Shown: positions 1 through 5,591 of the stretch, piece by piece | Position numbering within the stretch: the stretch's first letter is position 1 | Layout of the letters: each line of letters starts with the position of its first letter | Source: Candidatus Iainarchaeum andersonii SCGC AAA011-E11 | Lineage (GTDB): Archaea; Iainarchaeota; Iainarchaeia; Iainarchaeales; Iainarchaeaceae | Direction of reading: 5' to 3' | DNA: 8,292 bases | NCBI GenBank assembly: GCA_000402355.1 | Contig: AQRS01000030.1 | Span: 1-8,292 of the forward strand | Program-made: the position numbers and the translations under genes | Notes under the pieces: generated by a model | The model's database searches: none | Told to the model about the DNA's origin: nothing | The model's input: the letters and a program-made list of their open reading frames with translations, nothing else

Positions 1-642
1 GAAACCGAATTCGCCGGTATTGGCAAGCCCCTTGTTTGATCCGCTGACCCAAGGTATTTTCTGCCCGTCAACATAAAGTTCTAGCGTTCCGCCTTCATCC
101 GGAACCCACGTTATTTTCCAGTTCTTGCCAAAATCAAGGGGACCGCTGGTCGCCACAGGGTTGGTGCCGAGCATAATCTGGTACTTGCCGGAGTATCGCC
201 TCACGAACACACCACCAGCAATCAGCCCTGCCTGCTCCGCAGGAGAGTAAATTTCCGCGGTCATAGTGTAAGCGTGGTTCGTGAGGCCGCTGAGCTGCCG
301 CGTCAGCTTCGCCACTTGAGGATTATTGTCCGAACCAGTAAAGCCGCCCTGAAGAACACCGTTGTTAACCGCCCATTTTTCCAGTGAGCTTGACGCGTCA
401 TATGTCCAGCCAACCAAATCACCGTCATTAAAATTATCGTTCAGATAAACCCTGCCGGGAATAACATCAGGAATATTATTGAGCGTTTCATCCACCCTAC
501 CAAAAGTTGTCTGCGAACTTTCAACGGTCTGCTCGGCCTGGGACTGCGAAAGCCCGGAAATGAGAATCGCCACAACCAGCACAATCAGCACCGCGCCCCC
601 GACAAGCAAAGTGTATTCCAAAGAACCCTGCGCTTTCTCCAT
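1..642 (-). CDS. Class III signal-peptide (pilin-like) protein with ConA/LamG-like domain, 3' end cut by window
   Basis: An open frame runs from ATG at 642 to the window edge (214 residues seen, no stop). The start gives MEKAQGSLEY followed by a hydrophobic stretch (residues 11-30). K-A-Q-G-S-x-E-Y is the archaeal class III signal motif, with cleavage by an EppA-type prepilin peptidase expected between A4 and Q5 so that the hydrophobic segment can pack into a pilus core or anchor the protein in the membrane. From about residue 66 the sequence (DNFNDGDLVGWT, then ELYVDGQKIPW near 188-198) looks like a beta-rich concanavalin A/LamG-type domain of the kind that binds carbohydrate or surface ligands. 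A TATA-like box lies 29-36 bp ahead of the ATG, and a similar gene lies just upstream on the same strand. A role as an adhesive minor pilin is inference. Confidence 0.8.
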   Translation of the reverse strand, partial: MEKAQGSLEYTLLVGGAVLIVLVVAILISGLSQSQAEQTVESSQTTFGRVDETLNNIPDVIPGRVYLNDNFNDGDLVGWTYDASSSLEKWAVNNGVLQGGFTGSDNNPQVAKLTRQLSGLTNHAYTMTAEIYSPAEQAGLIAGGVFVRRYSGKYQIMLGTNPVATSGPLDFGKNWKITWVPDEGGTLELYVDGQKIPWVSGSNKGLANTGEFGF

Positions 643-670
643 GCGAACCAAGTTATGAAGGGCTTTTCAA

Positions 671-678
671 TATTTATA
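671..678 (-). promoter_or_regulatory. TATA-like box for the 642 gene
   Basis: On the minus strand the sequence is TATAAATA, preceded by an A-rich stretch (AAAAAG) as expected for a BRE. Its centre is about 32 bp from the ATG at 642, predicting a transcript with little or no leader. It lies in the 77-bp gap between the two pilin-like genes, so the downstream gene can be transcribed independently. Confidence 0.65.
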
Positions 679-719
679 CTTTTTCAGTTTAAAAACCGCT
701 GCAAAAACAAGGGTAACAT

Positions 720-1022
720 TCATGAACATGGTTGCGAGGGCTGGAATTTCTGGCAAATACCGCTCAGGCACTTGCCGCCAGAAAGTTCTGATTCACAGGA
801 AGTGCATTCCGAAGACTTGGCGCAAATCGATGAGGAACCTGAAGCGCCGATTTTTCCTTCGCTGATGCCCTTTACTATGTTCACGAACTTGTCCGCGCTT
901 TGCCCGGTTTCCACCTGGCCCGCATTTGAAAGCACTGACATGAGCGCCATGAACAGCAGCGCCACAACCACCACCACGCCAAATATTAGAAGGTATTCCG
1001 TTGCACCCTGGGCATTGCGCAT
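720..1022 (-). CDS. Short class III signal-peptide pilin-like protein with cysteine-rich tail
   Basis: A 100-residue protein begins MRNAQGATEYLL, a textbook class III prepilin signal (A-Q-G-x-x-E-Y; cleavage expected between A4 and Q5), followed by a valine-rich hydrophobic helix (about residues 11-31). After cleavage the mature protein would be about 96 residues, a usual size for archaeal pilins or short membrane-anchored pseudopilins. The C-terminal part (67-99) holds six cysteines (C67, C73, C76, C85, C90, C99), suggesting disulfide bonds outside the cell or a small metal- or disulfide-stabilised knot. The cysteine tail is not typical of structural pilins, so this could be a minor or capping subunit. 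Its promoter is divergent from prs. The stop TGA is at 722-720, 77 bp before the next pilin-like gene on the same strand. Confidence 0.85.
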   Translation of the reverse strand: MRNAQGATEYLLIFGVVVVVALLFMALMSVLSNAGQVETGQSADKFVNIVKGISEGKIGASGSSSICAKSSECTSCESELSGGKCLSGICQKFQPSQPCS

Positions 1023-1047
1023 AATACCCTTATTTTGCTTTTAGTCG

Positions 1048-1056
1048 TATTTATAA
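1048..1056 (-). promoter_or_regulatory. TATA-like box for the 1022 pilin gene
   Basis: Minus-strand TTATAAATA centred about 30 bp upstream of the ATG at 1022, consistent with a leaderless mRNA. It sits back to back with the prs TATA box (1096-1103), so the 1023-1131 gap is a compact divergent promoter region. Confidence 0.7.
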
Positions 1057-1095
1057 TTAACCTGGCCATGATTTCGCGGGCCGAAGGGAAAATCG

Positions 1096-1103
1096 TATAA
1101 AAA
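1096..1103 (+). promoter_or_regulatory. TATA-like box for prs
   Basis: TATAAAAA with its centre about 33 bp upstream of the ATG at 1132. The same spacing is seen at the neighbouring genes and argues for the ATG at 1132 rather than the in-frame TTG at 1123 as start, although a transcript beginning near 1126 would exclude only the TTG. Confidence 0.7.
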
Positions 1104-1131
1104 CCTATACACCCTAAATATATTGGTCCCA

Positions 1132-2067
1132 ATGGAAAAGAACCCCCTGATTTTTTCCGGAAACAGCAACCCCGAACTCGCAAAAGAAATCACGTCACAC
1201 CTCAAAACGCATTTGGGGAAAGTGGAACTCAAGAAATTCGCGGACGGCGAAAACTACGTCAATTATTTGGAGAGCGTGCGCGGAAAGGACGTTTACCTGA
1301 TTCAAAGCACCGGAAATCCGCAGAACGACAACATAATGGAACTCCTCATAATGGTGGATGCGGCAAAACGCGCGGCCGCGGAAAGGGTTACATGCATAAT
1401 CCCGTATTATGGTTACGGGAAGCAGGACAGAAAAGTCGGGGACCGCGAACCGATAACCGCAAAACTCGTTGCGAAGCTCCTTTACTCCGCGGGAACAAAC
1501 GCGGTCCTCACAATGGATTTGCACACGGACCAGATACAGGGATTTTTCGACATGCGCGCTGACTTTGTTTATGCCTCGGGGCCATTGGTGCGTTACTTTA
1601 AAAAGAAAAACCTGAAGAACCTGGTTGTTGTAGCGCCGGACATGGGCAGCACGAAACGCGCACGGGCATACGCGAAAAAACTGGACGCGGAACTCGCAAT
1701 CATTGACAAGCGCAGGCCAAAACAAAACCAGAGCGAAGTAATGAACCTCGTCGGAGACGTGAAGGGAAAAATCGCGGTAATTGTGGATGACGAAATCAAC
1801 ACCGGCGGAACTTTGGTTAATGCCGCGGAAGCAATATTGAAAGCCGGCGGAACCGCGGTTTATGCCATGGCAACACATGGAGTATTCGCGGGAAACGCGG
1901 TGCAGAAAATAGAAAAAAGCCCCATAAAAGAAGTGATTGTCACGAACAGCATCCCCCAAAGGGCAAAAAGCAGCAAAATAACCGTGGTTTCGATAGCGCC
2001 ATTGCTCGCGGAAGCCATACGCTGCCTCAATGAAAAAAAATCGCTCTCAAAGCTCTTGAGCCGCTGA
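1132..2067 (+). CDS. prs: Ribose-phosphate diphosphokinase (PRPP synthetase)
   Basis: This cytosolic enzyme transfers the pyrophosphate of ATP to ribose 5-phosphate, giving PRPP for purine, pyrimidine, histidine and NAD synthesis. From ATG at 1132 the protein is 311 residues, the usual length of the family. Hallmarks in order: KFADGE (35-40), ATP-binding YYGYGKQDRK (92-101), the metal/PRPP signature MDLHTDQIQGFF (128-139, H131), the catalytic flexible loop DKRRP (192-196, K193), and the ribose-5-phosphate loop VDDEINTGGT (218-227). All expected catalytic residues are present. An upstream in-frame TTG at 1123 would add three residues; ATG fits the TATA spacing better. The gene is monocistronic: it is divergent from the pilin genes and followed by a hairpin that could terminate transcription. 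Confidence 0.96.
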   Translation: MEKNPLIFSGNSNPELAKEITSHLKTHLGKVELKKFADGENYVNYLESVRGKDVYLIQSTGNPQNDNIMELLIMVDAAKRAAAERVTCIIPYYGYGKQDRKVGDREPITAKLVAKLLYSAGTNAVLTMDLHTDQIQGFFDMRADFVYASGPLVRYFKKKNLKNLVVVAPDMGSTKRARAYAKKLDAELAIIDKRRPKQNQSEVMNLVGDVKGKIAVIVDDEINTGGTLVNAAEAILKAGGTAVYAMATHGVFAGNAVQKIEKSPIKEVIVTNSIPQRAKSSKITVVSIAPLLAEAIRCLNEKKSLSKLLSR

Positions 2068-2100
2068 AATTGCCACAAAAAAATCAGCACCAATTTTATT

Positions 2101-2131
2101 GGGGGTTTCCCGTCAACGGAAAACCCCCTTT
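2101..2131 (+). terminator. Hairpin after prs, possible terminator
   Basis: GGGGGTTT (2101-2108) pairs perfectly with AAACCCCC (2121-2128). The interior CCGT (2110-2113) can pair with ACGG (2116-2119), leaving one C/A mismatch, about 12 bp in all, followed by TTT. It starts 33 bp after the prs stop. The T run is short, and the right half is also part of repeat unit 1, so its role as terminator is uncertain. Confidence 0.45.
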
Positions 2132-2248
2132 AGGAATTTGGGTTGCTCGAACTTCCCGTCAACGGAAATCACCACACAGGTGATTTGGGTTGCCGCGAAG
2201 CAAACCCGCCATCAACGGAATGCCCGTTAGGGTATTGGGTTGTTCGAA
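2109..2248 (+). repeat. Three tandem structured repeats with conserved boxes and variable hairpin core
   Basis: Three units begin at 2109, 2155 and 2209. Each has a left box (C/G)CC(G/A)TCAACGGAA, a variable core and a right box TTGGGTTG or TTTGGGTTG, then CGAA or similar. In every unit CAAC of the left box can pair with GTTG of the right box, flanking a symmetric GG/GG internal loop and a core stem. In unit 2 the core is AAATCACC/GGTGATTT (2166-2173 with 2179-2186, 8 bp, loop ACACA). In unit 3 it is AATGCCC/GGGTATT (2219-2225 with 2230-2236, 7 bp with one G-U). In unit 1 the core pairs only weakly. The core sequence changes while pairing is kept, which suggests selection on structure. A degenerate fourth copy of the left box is at 2284-2295. 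Function unknown. Confidence 0.7.
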
Positions 2249-2331
2249 AATGTTTTTTTCCTGTCAAAGAGAAGGCCGTATCGCCCATCAACGAAAATAA
2301 CTTTAGAACCAACCAAAGTGCTGGAAAAGAA

Positions 2332-2340
2332 TTTATATTA
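2332..2340 (+). promoter_or_regulatory. TATA-like box ahead of candidate RNA
   Basis: TTTATATTA preceded by the purine-rich GGAAAAGA. Its centre is about 22-25 bp from the predicted RNA 5' end near 2358. No ORF with a recognisable product starts at the expected distance, which fits a non-coding transcript. Confidence 0.5.
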
Positions 2341-2355
2341 GAAAGGAACCAATAA

Positions 2356-2481
2356 GCAGTGAGGTGGTCGACTAGGGAATAACCTAACAAGGAATTTCCT
2401 TGGACGATTGTTCGGGATCAGGCTCACTCGGCTAGAGAGAATTGCTAAGACTTGTTGCGGATCCCGAACAACCTTCACTCC
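2356..2481 (+). ncRNA. Candidate structured non-coding RNA, family not recognised
   Basis: The core is a perfect 12-bp helix: TTGTTCGGGATC (2408-2419) pairs with GATCCCGAACAA (2460-2471). Directly after the 3' strand, CCTTCACT (2472-2479) pairs with AGTGAGG (2358-2364) with one bulged T, closing the whole element. Between the closing stem and the long helix lie two small hairpins, TAGG/CCTA (2373-2386) and CAAGG/CCTTG (2388-2402). The terminal loop (2420-2459) contains CTCACT, a second possible partner for AGTGAG, so an alternative fold or pseudoknot is possible. A TATA-like box is placed correctly and a T-rich stretch (ATTTTCTC) follows. I looked for RNase P, SRP, 5S, tRNA, C/D and H/ACA signatures and recognised none. 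It could alternatively be a long leader of the gene at 2593, but that gene has its own TATA box. Confidence 0.5.
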
Positions 2482-2566
2482 ATTTTCTCAGGCCTGTTTT
2501 GCCAAAAAAAATTTATGGAAGCAATTCCGCGAATTAGCTTTTTTACTAACAATTTCAAAACCCAGA

Positions 2567-2572
2567 TATAAA
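2567..2572 (+). promoter_or_regulatory. TATA-like box for the 2593 gene
   Basis: TATAAA (in AGATATAAAGG) about 23 bp ahead of ATG 2593, slightly closer than at the neighbouring genes but compatible with a leaderless start. Its presence separates the downstream gene from the candidate RNA. Confidence 0.55.
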
Positions 2573-2592
2573 GGTGCGTTTCTTATTGTTTC

Positions 2593-3795
2593 ATGAAGAA
2601 ATCACTTGCACTGGTTTTCATTGCGCTCCTCCTTACTCTCACACAGATGCAGGCTGCTTCCGCCGCAAAAAGCGACGGCTACATGCACACCAACCAATTC
2701 TACGCGGTTTCATTCGACGGCGAGGGAGATGCAATCGTGAGGGCACAGATAGACATCGAGAACACCCTGGACCGGCCATTGGGAAACATCAGCCTCGAAA
2801 TCCCGGGGAACGCGGTTGTTTACAAAATCATGCAGGGATACGCGTACAAGGATTACGCTTATGGGTACGGAAACGATTACTATCCTAACCCTGAATACCA
2901 GAATCCACAGGCACTTGACTACACAAAAACCCTCACTTCAGGCGCAACAATACTCAACATCGAACTCTGGAACGCAATCGAAAGGAACAATTCCGGCTCA
3001 ATAATAATTTTTTACAAAATACCGAATTACGCGCAGAAGGATTTTTTCGGAAACTACTCCTTTGACTTCAAGACAATAATAGACAACCGCGCAGTCCTGA
3101 TACAGAACGTGCGGGTTGCCGTGAACGTACAGGACGGGCTTTCGCTTAAAGGCGGCGAATCAAGCGTTGATTACAGGCCGGGCCTCGGCTTCATGTCCGA
3201 AGCAACAATGGCAAAGGCATCTGATTCGGCAATAATGATTGACCCTTATTACAGGGACTATTATTACGGAATCCGGAACGCACAGGGCCTCGTGAAAACA
3301 GCAACAAATTTGGACCCTTTCGAGAGCTTCCACGTGAAGGGCAATTACGGCGAGAACTGGCTCGCGCTGAACTTTGCGGACATCGCACTCTGGATAATTG
3401 CCGCGGGAATTATAATTGCGGGCGCAGCAATAATTATGAGGAAAGCCGGGCTCGCGAAAATAAAGGGCCCGAATGGAAATGAATATGTGAAAAGCGCTGG
3501 AATAGGGTTTGCGAGCTCCGCGTTAGCCACAGTGTTCGCGCTTGGCTCGTTCATTGCGGCCGATGTGCTGCAAAAATTCTTGCACAACGCACAGGGAATA
3601 GCACTGCTCATAATGCTGATTGGCCTCATTGCTTCCGCGGGAATAGTTTTCCTTCCCTCGGTTTACGTGACAACAAAAAAAGGCATTGTGCATGGCGCTT
3701 TCACGTTCTTCACAACCTTGTTTTTCCTCGCAATATTCAGTATTGCCGCTTTTTTGGTTCTGCAGGCATTGCTACGGCCAACCATAGTGTACTGA
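2593..3795 (+). CDS. Secreted-domain polytopic membrane protein, function unknown
   Basis: A 400-residue protein. Residues 1-25 are a Sec-type signal peptide (KK, hydrophobic core, AASAA before K26). Residues about 26-258 form a beta-rich, probably extracellular domain with N-glycosylation sequons (N65, N132, N154) and two tyrosine-rich patches (about 81-110 and 216-227, for example IDPYYRDYYYGI). Four membrane helices follow at about 262-283, 303-324, 335-357 and 368-393, separated by short lysine-containing loops. The gene starts at ATG 2593 behind its own TATA box and ends 48 bp before the antiporter gene, which also has its own box, so the two are probably separate units. I do not recognise a family. 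The layout of one large outer domain plus a compact four-helix anchor suggests a surface receptor or envelope assembly factor, but this is inference. Confidence 0.85.
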   Translation: MKKSLALVFIALLLTLTQMQAASAAKSDGYMHTNQFYAVSFDGEGDAIVRAQIDIENTLDRPLGNISLEIPGNAVVYKIMQGYAYKDYAYGYGNDYYPNPEYQNPQALDYTKTLTSGATILNIELWNAIERNNSGSIIIFYKIPNYAQKDFFGNYSFDFKTIIDNRAVLIQNVRVAVNVQDGLSLKGGESSVDYRPGLGFMSEATMAKASDSAIMIDPYYRDYYYGIRNAQGLVKTATNLDPFESFHVKGNYGENWLALNFADIALWIIAAGIIIAGAAIIMRKAGLAKIKGPNGNEYVKSAGIGFASSALATVFALGSFIAADVLQKFLHNAQGIALLIMLIGLIASAGIVFLPSVYVTTKKGIVHGAFTFFTTLFFLAIFSIAAFLVLQALLRPTIVY

Positions 3796-3812
3796 ACCCC
3801 GCGTTAGGCACC

Positions 3813-3820
3813 TTTAAATA
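3813..3820 (+). promoter_or_regulatory. TATA-like box for the antiporter gene
   Basis: TTTAAATA about 27 bp (centre to A of ATG) ahead of 3844, predicting a leaderless mRNA. The 11-mer CCTTTAAATAC at 3811-3821 recurs exactly at the 3' end of the same gene (5148-5158). Confidence 0.65.
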
Positions 3821-3843
3821 CTCTGCTCCAACTAATAATTTTC

Positions 3844-5154
3844 ATGGCAGTCGGAGTAGAAATCGCATTCCTCATTATCGGTGGGCTGATTGTAATCGGT
3901 TACCTCGGCGAACTGCTTTCAAGAAGGTTCACCATTCCAACGGCACTCTTGCTCCTCGGAATAGGGTTTGGCCTCAGGATTTCAGGGCTCGTGAATGACC
4001 AGGACTTCACAGGCCTCCAGAATTTCTTCGGGACACTCGCACTGACTTTCCTGCTTTTCGACGGCGCGCTCTCGCTCAACATATTCGAAGTGATGTTCAA
4101 AAGCGGCAGGATTCTGGCCGTTGCAGGGCTGATAACAATTTTCTCCATGATAGGAACGGCCGCATTGTTCGCCATTCTGGGAATGGACCCTTTGATAGGC
4201 GCAATCCTCGGCGCGATAATAGGCGGCATAGACACCGGCATCACGCTGTCAATGACAAGAGTCATGACCCTTCCGGAAGAAATACGGAGGTTCCTGACGC
4301 TCGAATCATCAATCACCGACGTGTTCTCGATAATACTTGCAATAGTGCTCACGCAGGCGCTTCTCTCCGGAATAATCAATCCCCTTTTCATTGCACAGGG
4401 AATAGTGGGAAAATTCGCAATAGGAATATTCCTTGGCCTCTTATCCGGGGTGGCATCCATACTCCTGCTTTCACACATAGAAAAAGGCTACAACTACATG
4501 GTTACGTTTGCAATAGTGCTCATAGTGTACTCGCTCACAGAATTTTTGGGCGGAAGCGGCGCGATTTCCGTGCTCGCATTCGGAATAATACTTGGAAATG
4601 AAAGGACAGTGAGGCGCATAATACATTCGACTGAAGTGGAAAACCGCCCCATAATCCAGCAGTTCCAGTCCGAAATATCTTTTTTCATACGCACGTTCTT
4701 CTTTGTATTCCTCGGAATAGTTGTTGCCGTGGGGAACACAAGGAATTTTGCAATAGCATTCCTCCTCCTTTTATTCCTGTACCTCATAAGGCACATTGTC
4801 GTGAAACTCAGCACCAAAAACTCTACCTATTCCGATTATGCCGGGGTTTTGACTGCAATAAACCCGCGAGGCCTTGCAACGGCAGTGCTTGCAACCTACC
4901 CGCTCATAGCGGTCCAGAACGCGATAGCCAGCGGCCAAAACGGGCACATTACAGGCCTTATTCCGCAGCTCGCTTCCCTCTCCGAAATAGCCTTTTACCT
5001 CATAATCCTCAGCATAATATTCACGACAGTACTTTTGCCCATTGCGAACCAACAGGGGAATGCCAGGGAAAAAGAGGAAAAAGACCTGCGCGGCCTCGAA
5101 CAAATACGCCTGGAGGGCAAAAACACGCAAAAAAAGGCAAACCAAGCCCTTTAA
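3844..5154 (+). CDS. CPA1/NhaP-like cation:proton antiporter
   Basis: A 436-residue, strongly hydrophobic protein with about 12 membrane segments and a hydrophilic, lysine/glutamate-rich tail (from about 402). It would exchange Na+ or K+ for H+ across the cytoplasmic membrane to control pH and salt. Family marks: LLFDGALSLN (70-79, the position of the LFxGGL-type motif), LESSITDVFSIILA (153-166, the position of the ESxxND ion-binding motif), an arginine in a late helix (YLIRHIVV, R316) and INPRGLATAVLA (339-350, the PRG motif). The usual asparagine before the essential aspartate is threonine here (T158-D159), and the TDP motif position reads IDTG (129-132). These changes suggest a divergent subgroup; cation preference cannot be told. 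Start ATG 3844 is supported by the TATA box and by the N-terminal helix beginning at once. Confidence 0.9.
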   Translation: MAVGVEIAFLIIGGLIVIGYLGELLSRRFTIPTALLLLGIGFGLRISGLVNDQDFTGLQNFFGTLALTFLLFDGALSLNIFEVMFKSGRILAVAGLITIFSMIGTAALFAILGMDPLIGAILGAIIGGIDTGITLSMTRVMTLPEEIRRFLTLESSITDVFSIILAIVLTQALLSGIINPLFIAQGIVGKFAIGIFLGLLSGVASILLLSHIEKGYNYMVTFAIVLIVYSLTEFLGGSGAISVLAFGIILGNERTVRRIIHSTEVENRPIIQQFQSEISFFIRTFFFVFLGIVVAVGNTRNFAIAFLLLLFLYLIRHIVVKLSTKNSTYSDYAGVLTAINPRGLATAVLATYPLIAVQNAIASGQNGHITGLIPQLASLSEIAFYLIILSIIFTTVLLPIANQQGNAREKEEKDLRGLEQIRLEGKNTQKKANQAL

Positions 5155-5157
5155 ATA
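5150..5157 (+). promoter_or_regulatory. TATA-like box overlapping the antiporter stop
   Basis: TTTAAATA overlaps the antiporter TAA and lies in an 11-mer identical to the one at the antiporter promoter. It would start a transcript near 5181 and give the 27-aa ORF a leader of about 95 nt. A weaker A/T-rich alternative (CAAATAAAAAAA, 5210-5221) lies nearer. Confidence 0.4.
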
Positions 5158-5262
5158 CCTGTAAAGCAGCAATTCTTACTGAAGGTAAAAATAGGGAAAA
5201 TAAAGTATTCAAATAAAAAAATTGGATTTCCTAATTCTCGAGTTTTCTACCCAAAAAAATAA

Positions 5263-5268
5263 GAGGTG
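5263..5268 (+). promoter_or_regulatory. Shine-Dalgarno site of the 27-aa ORF
   Basis: GAGGTG lies 8 nt ahead of ATG 5277 and is a strong match to the archaeal anti-Shine-Dalgarno. It is one of only two clear ribosome binding sites in a window where most starts look leaderless, which favours real translation of the tiny ORF. Confidence 0.6.
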
Positions 5269-5276
5269 AATAGAAT

Positions 5277-5360
5277 ATGATAAGGTTCAAATACAACCCA
5301 CAAACACATGAAGTGGAAGAGATTCCGCACAGGGAAATGTTCAACATTTCCAGAATATAA
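5277..5360 (+). CDS. Very small protein (27 aa), unknown
   Basis: ATG 5277 to TAA 5358-5360 encodes a 27-residue, charged, soluble peptide beginning MIRFKYNPQTHEVEEIPHRE and ending FNISRI. Support for a gene: a strong Shine-Dalgarno at proper spacing, a TATA-like box upstream, and an intrinsic-terminator-like hairpin whose stem begins on the last base of the stop codon. Codon choice is like that of the neighbours. There is no membrane segment, cysteine or recognisable motif. It might be the N-terminal remnant of a longer gene: the same frame reads on as AVEKLLFSFMRGSCGRKL before the next stop. No homologous family is recognised. Confidence 0.5.
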   Translation: MIRFKYNPQTHEVEEIPHREMFNISRI

Positions 5361-5382
5361 GCGGTTGAAAAACTGCTTTTTT
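5360..5382 (+). terminator. Intrinsic-type terminator hairpin after the 27-aa ORF
   Basis: AGCGGTT (5360-5366) and AACTGCT (5371-5377) form a 7-bp stem with one G-U pair, closed by a GAAA tetraloop (5367-5370) and followed at once by a T run (TTTTTT with the last stem base, 5377-5382). This is a classical stem plus U-tract and ends the mini-unit that starts at 5150-5277. Confidence 0.6.
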
Positions 5383-5416
5383 CATTTATGCGGGGCTCCT
5401 GCGGCAGAAAACTTTG

Positions 5417-5572
5417 ATGGATTGCCGGGGAAAAACCCCCATAATAAACATTGCAGGCCACAAGACCAAAAGTTGCGGGGCCTGCCATGACTCTTTTTGC
5501 AGAACCCATGCGGAGCGCATTAAAGCGAATAAATCCAAATTGCTGCCGCGGGTCTGCATTACGATTCAATAA
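5417..5572 (+). CDS. Small Cys/His-rich protein (51 aa), possible zinc-binding
   Basis: ATG 5417 to TAA 5570-5572 encodes 51 residues. The centre reads SCGACHDSFCRTH (19-31), a C-x2-C-x4-C-x2-H cluster like half of an AN1-type or treble-clef zinc finger; further cysteines are C3 and C47. The tail is lysine-rich (about 33-45), as in small nucleic-acid-binding proteins. There is no Shine-Dalgarno, but CATTTATG (5383-5390), about 30 bp upstream, could serve a leaderless start. The frame extends upstream without a stop to 5369, so an alternative non-ATG start is possible. Caution: the same DNA contains several inverted repeats (GCAGGCC 5453-5459 with GGCCTGC 5479-5485; ATGCG 5508-5512 with CGCAT 5516-5520), so it may instead be a structured RNA or a gene remnant. 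Confidence 0.4.
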   Translation: MDCRGKTPIINIAGHKTKSCGACHDSFCRTHAERIKANKSKLLPRVCITIQ

Positions 5573-5591
5573 TTACTGCTCAAAAAAACAA

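Noticed and set aside
655..1044. 129-codon plus-strand frame opposite the cysteine-rich pilin gene
   Set aside because: It is the antisense shadow of a gene with a clear class III signal peptide and promoter; its product shows no motif.
1195..1959. Long minus-strand frame (254 codons) inside prs
   Set aside because: Antisense to a well-supported PRPP synthetase; the composition (many His, Arg and Cys) is typical of a shadow frame.
2109..2248. CRISPR array
   Set aside because: Only three short units, whose 'spacers' are self-complementary and whose boxes are imperfect; there are no cas genes.
2143..2355. 70-codon plus-strand frame across the tandem repeats (and a 73-codon minus frame)
   Set aside because: It starts at TTG inside a repeat unit, lacks a ribosome binding site, and its sequence is explained by the structured repeats.
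2408..2480. 5S rRNA-like piece GATCCCGAAC
   Set aside because: The short match resembles loop C of 5S rRNA, but these bases are tied into a 12-bp helix and no other 5S helix or loop is present.
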